Shown here piece after piece: positions 11,229-23,863 of a DNA stretch of 64,000 nucleotides (positions are counted from its first letter, which is position 1; each line of letters begins with the position of its first letter). The position numbers were made by a program, and so were the translations under genes. The notes beneath the pieces were generated by a model. The model did no database searches and was not told the origin of the DNA. It was given only the letters and a program-made list of their open reading frames with translations. This stretch comes from Gigaspora rosea (lineage: Eukaryota > Glomeromycota > Glomeromycetes > Diversisporales > Gigasporaceae): assembly GCA_003550325.1 (NCBI GenBank), contig QKWP01000763.1, positions 162,404-226,403 of the forward strand, written 5' to 3'.

Positions 11229-14200
11229 AAGTTGCCAAGGGCATCTCTAAAAAAAAGGATGGAGAGTTCTCTCCATCCAAACAAAGGGGAGACGGTAAAG
11301 GTTTAACAGAGAGAAAGGGGAAGAAAAAGCAAGAAGAGGAGAAAGAAGGAGAGAGAAAACTAGAAGACATTGATTTTAGTGTACTGGGGATAGGATTCCA
11401 TAATGTAAATGGACTAAAAACAAATAAGGGAAGATTGGACACGATATCAGATTTTATGGAGGAGAAAAATATTAACATTATGGGCTTAGCAGAAACGAAC
11501 CTGACCGAAAAAGAAAGAAAATTTATGCTTAAGGAGAATAAAAATCTGAAGGGTTACTGGTCCGCTGCAGAGGAAGGAAAGAAAAAAGGATCTAGCATCA
11601 GAATTTTAATAGATAAAAAATGTGAGAAACATGTGGTAAAGTTAAACAGGGAGAACCCATATATTCTGGATATGGTTCTGGATTTCAAGGGTCTTTCGAT
11701 AAACATTATAGTGGTATACGTAGCACCAACAAGTGCAGAAGTTCAAAAGCATATACAAGCTTATTTAAAAGAACGTCTAAGAAACGTGAAAACAAAGAAG
11801 AAGGAACAAAGATGCATAGTTCTGGGCGATTTTAATGTGGATCTGAACCAAACAGAAAAGATTAACTTAGAAGACCGAAAAGAAAAAGAAGGGAAGAAAC
11901 AAATCCTACAGTTCTTAAAAGGGAAAAGGTTTATAGATGTTTTCTACGAGTCCGACTCCCTAGGGCAACCAACTTGGAGGCGTAAAGAAGCGCAGTCAAG
12001 AATCGATACCATCTGGGTCAACAGTCACTGGAAACAAAACATTTTACTGTACAAAACCAAGGACATGGCGTTTAGAACAGGTAGTGACCACCAGTTGGTT
12101 TTCATACAAGTAGAAACAGGGTTAAATATGTGAAAGCGAAGTCAAGCAAGAAATAGAAGATTAGGAAGAAAATGACTAGAACTAGATATAGAAAATGTCA
12201 ATGAGAAAATGTGGGAAGAGTACCAAGCTAAACTAAATCTTGAACTAAAAACTGAGATCTTGAAAGGAAGTAAAAGAAAAAGAGAGACCCAGGAAGCCTG
12301 TACGGAGCAGCAGGAATTAGAATCAGAGTTAGAAAACAGAACTCTGGACCAGTTGTGGGATATCATAAAAAGCAGTATAAAGAAAGCATTATCAGTCACA
12401 CTCCCAAAAAAGAAGAAAACTCTTATAATAGAGGACATGTCATATGTGAATGCAGATATGAAAAAGTTAAAGAAGGATATACGCACACTAGGAAAGTGGT
12501 GTAGAAGGTTAAGGAAAAGCAGAGGGAAGACATTGTTAGAGCAGCAGGAGTTGACGGAACTAGAAGCTTTCGTAGAACAGCTCAAGGAGCGGTGGAAGTT
12601 AGATATGTTAGATAACTATTCAAATATATATGAATACCTAGAAATATGATGGACTGTCCTGACAAAGAGGTGGCAAGTTGCTTTAAAAAATGAAGATGAA
12701 AAAAGAATCAGGACTTGTATAGAAGCCAGGTACGAGATGATAGTGAAAGGGCAAAGAGGCATGATAGACAGCTTGTTGGATCGGCCACAGAAGAGGATTC
12801 AAATTGATAGAGTAGTTAAAAGCATAGAAGAAGAGGAAGAGGAGTTATTAAACGAACCAAAAGAAGTACTAGAAGAAGTAAGAAGACATTTTGTGGAACA
12901 GTTCAGAAAACGGTCATCAATGGCAGAAAATCCACCGAAAAGATGGAAAAAAAGGTTCTGTCCAATAAAAGAAGTAGAGTCTAACTGGTATGAACAATTA
13001 CTAGATAAGGTGTTATTGGAAGAATGGGAAGAAGTACTAGAACAAACCAAGAACAGGTCGGCGCCAGGAGTGTCAGGTATTACCTACCCAATGTTAAAAA
13101 AAGCGGGTGCTTTCGCAAAAAAGATATTCCAGTATATGGCAAGTAGATGTCTTGAAGAAGGAAGTATGCCCAAAAAGTGGAAACTTGGCATGCTGTATCC
13201 AATACCCAAGCAGGAAGAGTGGTGTTATAGATTGAACAATGTCAGACCTATTCTTTTATTGGAAACCTTCAGAAAATCAGTAGTCAGAGTACTAAATAAC
13301 AGACTAGGGACAATTCTCAAAGAAAGGAGCATTCTTAAAGAAAGAAACTTTGCCGGATTACAGGAAGAAGGTACAGCGGCACCAGTGCATTTGATGAACT
13401 GCATACTGGAAGATGCGAGAGAGGGAAAAAAAGAAATCTGGATTCTATTCCAGGACATGAAAAAAGCTTTCGATTTGGTAAACATCGAAATGCTGCAGCT
13501 AGCATTGGAGCGCATAAAACTTCCAGCAAAAGCAGTAGATTTTATAATCAATTTGTACAAAAACAGAGAAATCGAGGTTATAACAGGGGTAGGAAACACA
13601 GAAAAATTTATAGCAGGGGACGGAATAGACCAGGGAGAGATCATATCACCTCTGGTCTGGAAAATCTTCTACGATCCACTACTAGTAGAAATTCAAGAAG
13701 AAAGTGACAGAGGTTACAAAATGCAGATAAACTGGCCACTCAATCTGCAAAGGGGCGAAGCAGAAGTGCAGGATCTACAGGTACCTGTTCTAGCATATGC
13801 GGACGATACCACATATATAGCAAGGGATAAAATGGAGCTAGAACAGATACTTAGAGTAGCAGAAGATTTCTATAAAGTAAACAACATAGAGATCAATAGC
13901 AAAAAGTCAAAACTACTAGTGCTGAATACACACGACAAGTATACAGTACAAGAAGGCATAATTTTTGGGCCAAAAAACGAAATAGTCCGCGGTAAAAAGG
14001 CGAAAGACCTGACGAGGTTTTTAGGTGTATGGCTGTCCGAAAAAGCAGAAATTATACAAGCAGTTAGAATAGCGAAGAAGGAAGTCCTGACAGTTATGAA
14101 GGAATCAAAAGAAAAAAGGCCTCACTAGCGCATATGGCATATATAAACAATGTAGTACTATTACCGCGACTAGAATATAGACTGCAGCACTGCTTCCTAT

Positions 14201-15188
14201 CACGTGAAAATTGCGAAAAGTTGCAAAGTCCCCTTCTAATACTGATTAAAAATAAAGCAGGAATGATGAAGACAACTCCGAATTCTACGGTAACACACCA
14301 GAATATTGTTAGAGTAAAGTCGATTTGGCAAAATCAACTAGCTCATCATTTCACAGAAATAACATCAAGGCTAAATAATAAAAGTGATGTGGGACGAGCA
14401 GTGTGGCTAAGGCTAAAACAGGCGCAGCTAAATTGTAAAAGCACAACCTGCATTTTGGGCTTAGAAGAAGGAAGAATAGAGAAATGCAAGGTTAAAAACA
14501 ATCTAGTTTGCAAGATAGTGCTTGAAGCAAAGAAACTGAATATAAGTTTCAGATCAGAGGAACTAGAAATGAAATGTAAAATAGAAGGAACGGGAACAGA
14601 AATTGTAGGCTTGGTTAGCGGAAAAGAACTGCAGAACTTCCTAAAAGAAGGAAGATTGAATGTCTTCTTTTTGGAGCAGCTTTTGGATATAGAAAGCGAG
14701 TGAATGCTTACATGAAAGCAAGTCAAACAAATAATAGGTATCTCAGCAAAGGGAAGGGTACCTGAGTGGTATAGAAGTCTCGAATCAAGTCTACTAGAGG
14801 ACCCGTTGAGCAGGAAGCTGAAAGCCCCACAGAAGAAAGTAAATTTCCTGCATATGAAAGCCAATCCGGAAACAATTAGCAATGATAGATGAAGACAAGA
14901 ATGGCTAGTCTTTGGGAAAGAAAACAACAAAACGGAATTGGGAAAGATCATGAAGAAGAAAACCTCACAAGAGTTCCTTGTAGAACATTAGAAAAAGGAT
15001 TCTGTAGACGAGCAAGGCCTTACCATAATCAGACAATGCGCAGGGTATGAACTAAAAGACAAGGAAGCAGAAGCTGCTATGTCTTGTTAAGCAAGTATAA
15101 AGGTACATAGCAAAAAAAGAGCGTTGAACAGAAAGTGGATAGAGAAGTTTGAATGCCCTGACAAGTAATGCAGAAAAATAGGTGTTCC

Positions 15189-16656
15189 TAGTGTTCTGAT
15201 CCGGGTCGGGTGGTCCATACGGGTCACCCGACCCGACAGGTCACGGGTCAGAAATTGTTCTAACCCGGGTCAAACGAGTCAAGGTAAAAAAATGCTTTTT
15301 TTGTTTTAAACCCTTTTTTCAATATTAAAAAAAATTTTTTTATTTGATCGCTTTAATTTTTATACATTTTTAATGCTTATCAACCTTTCGTTGATTTTGA
15401 AAGTGCATTATGCATATAATGTATTGGCAGAAAAGGTATTGTAATTTACCAAATAGAGCGCATTTTTTTATTCAAGTACCTTAAAGCAAAATACAACTTA
15501 TATCGGTGCTTTATTAGCTGAAATATTGTCACGATTATTTCTATACTTAAAGATAAGTATTTTTAATTAAATCTGTGCATAGTAAAGAATTATTCTAACC
15601 TAACGGCATAAATTCGAAGTAGAAGCATCCTTTAAGTATTTTATTTTTGGAGTACAATTTTATGCGACAGACTCAATACTCAAAATTATTAATTAATTTC
15701 GCTTCATAAAACTCTTTTATAGCCGGTCTTTTGATCTTTTTTCGTTTGACTAAAAATTGGCTACTGCCTTGTGATAATGTAGAGGACCGAAATGAATCTT
15801 CACAATCATTTGTACCATCAGATTCTGACCTATCCAAATTATCATCTTTAGGCTCTAACACCCGTATAATATCCAGGCTCGAACACCATATCATCATCAG
15901 GCTCTAACACCGAATCATCTAAATATTCATCACTCATTTCTCTGCTTGGCTAATTTAAAATCTACGAATTAAATATTCTATGATCCAGAAAACTACAATA
16001 TTTTTATTCTGAAATAAAATACAGTAAAATTGTTAATTTTTTATAAAAAATATAATAATGACTGAAGAATGATAATTACCGATATTTTACAATAGTAATT
16101 TCAGTTGAAAGTCGTAATATTGTGGGTGCTAAAACACTACAAGTGATTTAACGAGTATTTATCAGTAAAATTTGGGCGTGAAACTTTATACATATGCATA
16201 CAGTACAAAAAAAGTCTCCTAACCCAGATATGATTTATTTGCCGTTACCATTGTTTTTTTATAAACATTTCACAGAAACGATTTTAAAAATTCCCACAAA
16301 ATTATCAGCCAGTGCTGATTTCAGATAATGCGTCAATGCTTTATACTTATCCAATTCTCCCTAATTCGCTAGGCTTTAACTATTTCTGTATTTCGTTAAA
16401 CAAATATAATTAAAATTACTAAAAAACAATTTTTTTTTGCGATTTAAATAAAATCGGCATAATAATAAATTGCTACACTGACTTTATCAATCTAGGGAGA
16501 CAATGGGTTTCATTGTATAGAATTCGATTGTCTTACTTTTATTAAAAAGTGCGATTAATTTAAAAAACTTCCATATGACCCGTTGACCCGGGTCATGACC
16601 CGGGTTAAACATCTGACCCGTCGGGTCACTATTATATGACCCAGGTCAGAACACTA
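15189..16656. mobile_element. hAT-type element inserted in LINE ORF2
   Basis: 1468 bp with inverted ends TAGTGTTCTGATCCGGGTC and the complement TAGTGTTCTGACCTGGGTC, flanked by a perfect 8-bp duplication GGTGTTCC (15181-15188 and 16657-16664). The ends obey YARNG. The GC-rich subterminal zones carry many GGGTC/GACCC motifs (about 15200-15270 and 16575-16650), as expected for hAT transposase sites. The interior has only a short acidic minus-strand frame (15673-15897) that I do not recognise. Likely non-autonomous. Confidence 0.85.
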
Positions 16657-16800
16657 GGTGTTCCTTGGGAAAATATAACAGAGCAACGCCCTGCGGCCGA
16701 GAAGATAGAAAAACAAAGTTTGGTGGGGATACCTATAAGTTCTTTTAATGAAGAGTACATAAGAGCTAACATCATAGGTCAGAAGGCAATAAAAGAGCTA

Positions 16801-17470
16801 GAGACTACGTCAAAAAGAATGAGTTCATGGAAAACAATAAAAGCTTATACAGATGGGTTGCTAATGAACTTAGAGAATAAAGGTGCTCAAATGGGAATAG
16901 GTTGGGTGGCATTTAACGTTGTAGATGCACAAATAGATCAAAGCAAAGAAACTTTTTGTTGTAGGCTAGAAGAGTGGCCCTCATCGACAAGAGCAGAGTT
17001 GGGAGCAATATGGATTCTGCTTCTCGCAATCCCAGAAGGAGCGAAGGTGCAGATATACACAGATAGTCTCGCAGCAATACAGGCGATTAGGAAGACCAAG
17101 AACTTAAAGAAACTGAGAAGCTGTCTTAAGATGCANGAGACTACGTCAAAAAGAATGAGTCCATGGAAAACAATAAAAGCTTACACAGACAGGTCGCTAA
17201 TGAACTTAGAGAATAAAGGTGCTCAAATGGGAATAGGTTGGGTGGCATTTAACGTGGTAGATGCGCAAATAGATCAAAGCAAAGAAACTTTTTGTTGTAG
17301 GTTGGAAGAGTGGCCCTCATCAACCCGAGCGGAGTTGGGAGCAATATGGACTCTGTTCTCGCAGTCCCAGAAGGAGCGAAGGTGCAGATATACACAGATA
17401 GTCTCGCAGCAATACAGGCGATTAGGAAGACCAAGAACTTAAAGAAACTGAGAAGCTGTCTTAAGATGCA
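16801..17470 (+). repeat. 335-bp direct duplication of the RNase H segment
   Basis: 16801-17135 and 17137-17470 are about 95 percent identical copies, separated by a single N at 17136. The second copy lacks one base (CTGTTCTCG versus CTGCTTCTCG), shifting the frame so that reading resumes in the frame open from 17310. It could be a true tandem duplication or an assembly join of two overlapping variants. Confidence 0.8.
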
Positions 17471-18830
17471 GAATGCAAGCTTGTTGTGGCAAATTGTACG
17501 AATACAGGAAATTAAAAAGTTGAAGGTAGAGCTACACAAGGTTAAGGGGCATAGCAGAATCGAAGAAAATGAAGAAGCAAATAGACTTGCGAAGAATGGG
17601 GCCAAAAACAGCATTGTTATAAGTGCCAAGTGGCCCTAGACCAGGATTTAGCAAGTAGTTCCATACTGGAGAAACTTTATAATTGATAGCCCGATCAGAA
17701 AGTTTATGAGTCAAGTAGTATTAGCAATTCAGGACGCAGAATGGGTGGGTCTCAAGAGATTTGAAGGAAGGAATTTTGAAAAAGAGGAGGGTAATATAGA
17801 TTGGAAGGAAACATGGCGTTTTATAGGGAAGTATAAGGGAAGAAAATGCATAGATGAAAGGAAAAATAGAGAATGGGTTTTTAGAACGAAGTGCCTTAAT
17901 GGCCTTCTGCCAACAATAGTGGAGCTGAAAACAAGAAGGCCGGACCTATACAAAATGGACAGTTGTGCGACCTGTCAGCAGGAGCCAAAAACGTTAGATC
18001 ACTTGGTAAGATGCGAGGACTACCAGAGAATTTGGAAAATGATAGAAGAAGAGACATGCGAAGAAGTGAAAATCATGTTACAGGAAGAATGTAGCATGTG
18101 TAAAAATATAGGGTTACAAGATCTAGAAAGAAGAATCTTCAGTGAAAATAAAGAAGAAAGGATGGTAACGAGAAGTCATCTAATTCAAGGTCTTATACTT
18201 CGGCAGTGGAAGAAAAAAGTGGAAAGCCTAATAAAGAGCCAGGCAGCGATCAGAAGAGCCTTGAACATAATTGTCGAGACCGTTAGCGTGAGATTTCGAC
18301 AGCACATCTGGAATTTTAGATGTGAATTCCAAAATGAATGGGAAAAAACAGAGGGAATAACCATCTTAGCAAAAAGAGAAGGCTAAGGTAAACAACAGAA
18401 TAAGAAGGCTAAAGGAAAAGAAAACAGCGCTCCAATTCGCGAAAATGGAAAGGCTACAGAGCAAAGCCTAAGGAAAAAAATAGAATGGAAAAATGGAGCG
18501 AAAGTTCTGGCAGAGTCAAATATAGGCAATTTAATCAAAGAGGGAGCCAAACCAACTTGGTCGTCTTGGATTAAATTCAAGTATTCGGACTCTGAGATAT
18601 TTGGCAAAACTGATATAGCAAGCGATTGCCAGCCGGTGACAGGAGGAAACATATCCTCAGTAAGTTGAGGATCCTAATTGAGGCAAATAATCGCTAGGCA
18701 GGTCACATCTGGACATAGAGTTGGGTGAGCTTTCTGTTAGAATAGAATCTTGATGTATAGAAACCTAGGTTTTTATAATAATAAAGTCTATAGACACAGA
18801 AGGCAGGATTGCCGAATTTTAAAAAGAATA

Positions 18831-19299
18831 AACTACATTATTCCTACCAAATCATAAAGAATTTAAATTTCAAGAGAGACTGTTTTAAATATGGAAATGA
18901 TTCTGATATAGTTATACAAAAGTTATTAACCAATCATATTGTAAATTTTAAAAGCCACCTGCAAGTTAGCCAATCAGATTATAAGAAAAAAGTTAAAAGA
19001 TTAAGAGGGATTAAACAAATATATTATAAAGCAAAATTGTATAACCCTTAAGTAATATGAATAATTATTTCTATATTTAAAATGGTCTTCCTTAAAAATT
19101 TAAATTCATAACTTTTCTATATTTATTTTGTAATTTCTTTATAAATATATTAAATCCATATTAAATTAATTTATTAATTATATAGTTACTATATATTTCC
19201 AGACTTTGCTAACTCTTTTACTCAATTTTGAATACAAACCTTCCAAGGATAACTTATTTTTATCTGTAATTGATATTTCATCAAACACAAATATTCATT
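18831..19299. other. AT-rich spacer
   Basis: No domain-bearing frame is present. A short plus-strand frame at 18809-19051 is Lys/Asn rich and unrecognised. The following stretch to 21599 is similarly AT-rich and holds only the foldback units listed separately. Confidence 0.4.
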
Positions 19300-19595
19300 A
19301 CATAGTAAAGTCTAAACTTTCGATTTTTAGAACTTAAGTAAACTTATTCAGGTGATCAAAATACAAATACAATATCAAATAACTTTTTATTATTAGTCTT
19401 TCAACTTTTAAGTTCAATAACCATATTTTTTAAAAAAATTTTAATTTTTTTTTGAACATAAAAATTAAAGACCAATAAAAAATTCTTTATTTTATTCAAA
19501 ATTTTAGGGTACTGTATTTGTTTTTTGATTTCCCAAAATAAATTTACTTAAGTGTTAAAAATTGATTTACATAATAAAGTTTAAACTTTACTATA
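19300..19595. repeat. Diverged foldback element related to 31863-32178
   Basis: Inverted ends ACATAGTAAAGTCTAAACTT and the complement of GTAAAGTTTAAACTTTACTA. The interior arms share TTCAGGTGATCAAAATAC, TAACTTTTTATTATT and a TTCAAC/GTTCAA centre with the nearly perfect foldback at 31863. It appears to be an older copy of the same family. Confidence 0.45.
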
Positions 19596-20909
19596 ACAAC
19601 TACTGTTAATCATTGTAATTTATTTTTGTCTCAAAAATATTTTTGAATCTTTTGACCAAAAGAAGAGGAATCACTTAACTTATTTTTGGCACTATACCAA
19701 AATTAACTATATACAGTATTTCATTAATTAGTTAATAGTTAATTTATCAATTATCAACTCAGTCTTTTTTTAATTAATTAATAAACTCATCTAAAAGGCC
19801 TGCTATAAAGAATATTTATAGTAAATAGCCTATTTTTGCAGAACATTTCTCCAAATTACTAAGCTGCTGAATAGTAATTATAATCTCACAACATACATAA
19901 TTAGAGGCCCTATTGGAGATAAAATTTTTTGCTTAACTATATATACTCGTAAAGTAGCTCTATCTTATCAATGCAAAAGTAATCTAGGAAATTCAACAAA
20001 AAAATTACCCTGCAAAAAACATTTTTATACATACTCTATGTTATATCTATAAATAAAAATTAAAATTATACGCTTATTTGCTTAAAATAATTATTTGAGT
20101 ATAGGTTTATTTTCAAAAAAAGCATATTCATATAACTAATGCAACCTCAGATATTATATTAATACTGTAATGTATACGCCTACATACAAAATGCAAATAT
20201 CAAATAAACTTCGATAAAAAGTGCCAAGCTTTAAACATCCCAATTTTTTCTCTTATTTTAATTCTCCTCTTTTACTATACCTTTTTTTTCTTTATTTCTA
20301 TATACACCTCTGTGTTCTCCTATATTAACATACCGATAATAAACCTGATTAGATGATTACCTGAAATATTCTACATATCAGCATAATATTTCTCAGTCAC
20401 AAAAACAGAACCGCTGCCATGACCCCATAAAAATTTAGAAACTATACCTTCTTCTCTACAACAAATTAAAGTAATTTTGTAATTAACGAAGTAATTCAAA
20501 AATTTTATGTGAAGTATATCTTGACGTTTCAATTTAGCCAATATGGCTTATGGTATATTAAACTTTGTAAAATAACAGCGATTTTAAAAGCTTTACAATA
20601 CTAATCTATTTTCTTAATAACTTATAATTCTAGAGACAGCCACTTACTGCCAATAAAATACATTGATAACATTTGTATACTATAAAAATAATTCATCAAA
20701 CAGATAAGTAATTCAGAAGTTAGCTACAAAGTACTTTTTGTAATAAGCTGAAACAATTCAGTAACTAGCAAGATAAATTACACTATTTTTTTAACTATTA
20801 TATTAAATATAGAATAGATATAGAACATGACGCTTGTTAATTTTAATTTAATAAACTTTGTACTATTAGCAAGTGATTTAATCAATAAAGATTATCTACA
20901 TATGTAATT

Positions 20910-21165
20910 TTATCTGGCAAACTTGTATGATCATGAAATTATTTCTTCTTGTTATTTTTTTATATGTTATGATATAAACATGGTTATTTAAATTAAAACT
21001 CAGCGAGCAACTCTCTACCAATCATGATCATAAATTGCCAGATAACACCAATATTGGGCAAATTGTTGAATACAGTAATTTGGCAAATGATTGGCTACAC
21101 GTCCGCAGAGCGGCACATGATCATTTGCCATATTACTGTTATTCTACAATTTTTGCCCAATATTG
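20910..21165. repeat. Double palindrome (foldback unit), copy 2
   Basis: Same structure and about 90 percent the same sequence as 3409-3664. Arms TTATCTGGCAAACTTGTATG/TTGCCAGATAA form the first palindrome. Arms CAATATTGGGCAAATTGTTG/TTTTTGCCCAATATTG form the second. Confidence 0.6.
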
Positions 21166-21599
21166 TATACATATCAGTAAATTTTTAAGCTTAAAACTAT
21201 TATTTTTTTATTAAGTTAATTCATATACCCATTTATTAATTATCGGGATCCAAGTATTAAATATTGTAATTTGACATATTTTCGATCTTTGATCTTTTGA
21301 TCTATAATAGTATATTCTCGATTTTTACACTTCTGTATTCACTGTGCTACTTTTTAAATCTATTTACCAAAATATCAATAAAAACATTGAGGCATTAAAT
21401 TTTTTGAGCTTATTTTTTATTACCCAATCATGTCACCCATTACATCATTAGACCTCATCTTTTACCTTTATTACCCGTCTATCGCCTAATGAAAACTCTT
21501 AGCAACTGCATCCTATGGCCGAATCAATATCTTATCACGTGACACTTGATTTAAATGTGCTATATAATACAAATTTTAGGGTGTTAATCACTTATCAAC

Positions 21600-23160
21600 A
21601 TGCCACCAAAAACAAGAAAGGTTCAAAAAAAGAAAGAAATGGCAGAAGTTCTTTCTTTACAAACAGAACTTTCTAGTGGTAAAATATAGGAATATAAATA
21701 TTAGCTTGTGAAGAAATCACAATTTTAATTACATTTTTATGTACAAAAAAATATGCTCCTGAAATCTGGGTTAAATATGGGGATGTTCTTAAGCCAACTA
21801 GATTTTTTTTCGAAGGAAAAGTGGATAACCTGAAAAGAAAGATTAAGGAAGAACTGCCAAATCATTTTGGCGATGTTGATGTTATTCAAATTGCGCTAAA
21901 AAGACACGATGGCGAAATGAATTTACGTGAAGATTTTATTATTGATCAAAAATTTTTAACCATATATGATACACTACTACAAGTTATTGTAAATGCACCT
22001 GTTACGTGTCCAAGTCTAAGCTTATTAAAAGATATAATAATTTTTATGCTAACTTTTTCCTTATGCTTACTACCAGCTTCACGAAAGCATCTAATTGATA
22101 ACACAATGATTTAAGAATTAAAGCATGAAAATATTGATTCAAAGCATGAAATTAATGATACAATTAAAAAAGTAATCGCCCAGCAAAAGATTGTTGATAA
22201 GATTTCGGTATCAAATCTGTTTGAAATGAAAATAAGAGAAAGTTTAAACAAAATTGAAGTTAAAGAGATAATGGTAAATATAGCTTATCTAATAACAAAA
22301 ACTTTTTATATTTTTTATTAATAATTTCATATGATCTAGATGGTAGAAGAAGATTTCGAAAAACTTAACCCCATTTCATACCTACTGTTCGAATGCGGTG
22401 AAAAAATCGAGGCCCAACAAATGGAAGAAGTTGCGAAATGGTTTGATGACGCGCTAAAATTACCACAGGGCTTAAACATTTGGAATATACACACAGATGT
22501 AAACTATCAACGAGAAATAAAAAGTGCAAATGTACTTTTAACTAGTGGTAGTGATATAGCTATTGGACCTAGTAGAACAACTTGTGTTTGGGTTGAGGCC
22601 AAGAAATCAACAGCAGAATGTGAAATAGGTCAGGTTATTGGAGAGTTATTATTAATAGATAATCGTTTTGCTCTAAATTCAATGACTGTCCTGACGAATT
22701 GCAACAACTTTTGGATGATACTTTATATCATAAAAGATGATGATGTAAACTACATTGTAAGATGTTCTGTTAATTGTGGTTTAGCTTTAGCAATAATTAA
22801 GCAGTTCGTAATCGAAGTAGAAAATCAGATGAACAAATGGGTGGGAAAGTCATCCACTTACACATCTGGAGATGCAATTGGACCTTTTAAACTGAAAGCA
22901 AAGCTTGATGAACATGTGACAGAAGAATTGATGAAATGATGGAATTAATGATTAATGAGATATCAGAAGAGGAATTATCCAGGATAAAGGCTCGTAAAAA
23001 GTTAAGGATTGTAAGAAAGTTTTGTAAATTAGACAAACAACTATATATTGATCAAATTATCAGTCGGCTTAATGATAATTATGAATATCTCGCAGATCAG
23101 TATAGGCAGATTTCTGACTGTGAAAATTCAATTATGGATAATTCAGATCATTTTTGTTGA
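21600..23160 (+). pseudogene. Crinkler-like protein with a PD-(D/E)XK nuclease-like domain (probably broken)
   Basis: Starts at an ATG at 21600 with a Lys-rich N-terminus. A ubiquitin-like header follows (about 21745-22000: EIWVKYGD, VDNLKRKIKEEL, DTLLQVIVN), resembling the headers of Crinkler-type (CRN) proteins in Glomeromycotina. A TAA interrupts at about 22112. A GTAAAT...CTAG intron fits about 22274-22339. The next exon (22340-22939) has GSDIAIG, then VWVEAKKS, then IGQVIGE. This Asp, Glu-x-Lys, Gln arrangement fits restriction-endonuclease-like folds. The frame shifts at 22933 into a Lys-rich tail ending at 23160. The first intron is unresolved. CRN proteins are implicated in host-nucleus targeting or conflict; function here is inference. 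Confidence 0.5.
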
Positions 23161-23607
23161 CAACTTTTAAGAGAATTTAATCGCAAAAAAGCTTCAAGTT
23201 TTTAGAATATATATATATACTAATATCAATAAATAAGCAAATAACTGCTATTGCAAAATATTAATAGTTTTGAACCTGATAATTGAATGGTTTATATAAT
23301 AGTTTTCTTTAATAAACCATTATTTTTATAAAACGGTTTAATATTACTCACGAACGAGCTTTAACTTTATAACTGAATTTTTGACTATATAAATTCATAC
23401 ATATATAACTTCTAGTGATCAAAATTTTAAAAGAATTTATATTGGTCTACTTGTAATTAGAAATTAGATATCGAAATTCGGACAACCGTGTATTATCTGA
23501 ATTTTTTCAGTCATCCGATTTTTTCTAATTTGATGATTAGTACACTATTAGTACGCATACACAAAATAATGATATTACTGTATTACTGAACGTTCTCATC
23601 AGATAGA
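23161..23607. other. AT-rich spacer
   Basis: No gene or repeat that I can bound. It separates the Crinkler-like gene from the poly(T) that marks the apparent 3-prime end of the minus-strand LINE. Confidence 0.4.
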
Positions 23608-23863
23608 TTTTTTTTTTTTTTTGCTAAGCGAGATCTTGCCTTAGTTTTTATTAAATTTTATATAATTACATTTACTACAAATGCTTTTACATTTATTTAA
23701 CTACTAAACTAAAGCTTGGGCTAATTTACCCACAACCCAGACTTGGTGGGCCAAAGTCCTCCTTAATTAGCGTAATTATTAATAATATGGGTGTACAATT
23801 GAATTGTACAAACATATTTTCCCATTGTTGTAATTTGGCTTCAGTATTCCTATTAGTTGTGTT

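Larger units (their letters stand above)
11229..18669 (+). pseudogene. LINE ORF2, endonuclease-reverse transcriptase-RNase H (broken)
   Basis: Domains in order: AP endonuclease about 11393-12133 (FHNVNG, AETNL, LGDFNVD, SRIDTIW and GSDHQ, so catalytic residues look intact); linker to 12980; reverse transcriptase about 13040-14128 (FQDMKKAFD, GIDQGEIISPLVW, LAYADDTTYIA intact); thumb/connection 14134-14703; RNase H 16801-17639 (YTDG, TRAELGA, YTDSLAA, then KVKGHS followed by NEEANR where Asp is usual); C-terminal CATC...HLVRC zinc motif near 17970. In-frame TGA stops lie at 12131, about 12169 and 12647. A frameshift occurs at an A-run before 14128. Further stops follow 14703 and 18384. An hAT element splits the frame. 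Not translatable as one protein. Confidence 0.8.
9384..18830 (+). mobile_element. Decayed LINE retrotransposon (plus strand)
   Basis: A non-LTR retrotransposon with an RRM-like ORF1, then ORF2 containing AP endonuclease, reverse transcriptase, RNase H and a C-terminal zinc-binding tail. This architecture is typical of LINEs of the I/Tad1 type. It is inactivated by frameshifts, several stops, an hAT insertion (15189-16656) and a 335-bp internal duplication. Exact ends are uncertain: the 5-prime side abuts the inverted-repeat block ending at 9383. The 3-prime side is taken near the last T-rich/AATAAAG stretch at about 18780. No flanking target duplication was identified. Confidence 0.8.

Noticed and set aside
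11071-14951. Minus-strand Ser/Phe-rich frames
   Set aside because: Shadows of the plus-strand LINE ORFs.
9755-15160. Reassigned TAG/TGA codons to explain in-frame stops
   Set aside because: Host genes KRS1, IML1 and the transporter use the standard code with no internal stops, so the LINE stops are decay.
15673-15897. hAT transposase remnant
   Set aside because: The acidic 74-codon frame has no BED finger or dimerisation motif, so it is mentioned only as an unrecognised frame inside the element.
16636-16680. Apparent N-terminus of an RNase H protein
   Set aside because: The ATG lies in the right end of the hAT element; the true reading comes from LINE ORF2 upstream.
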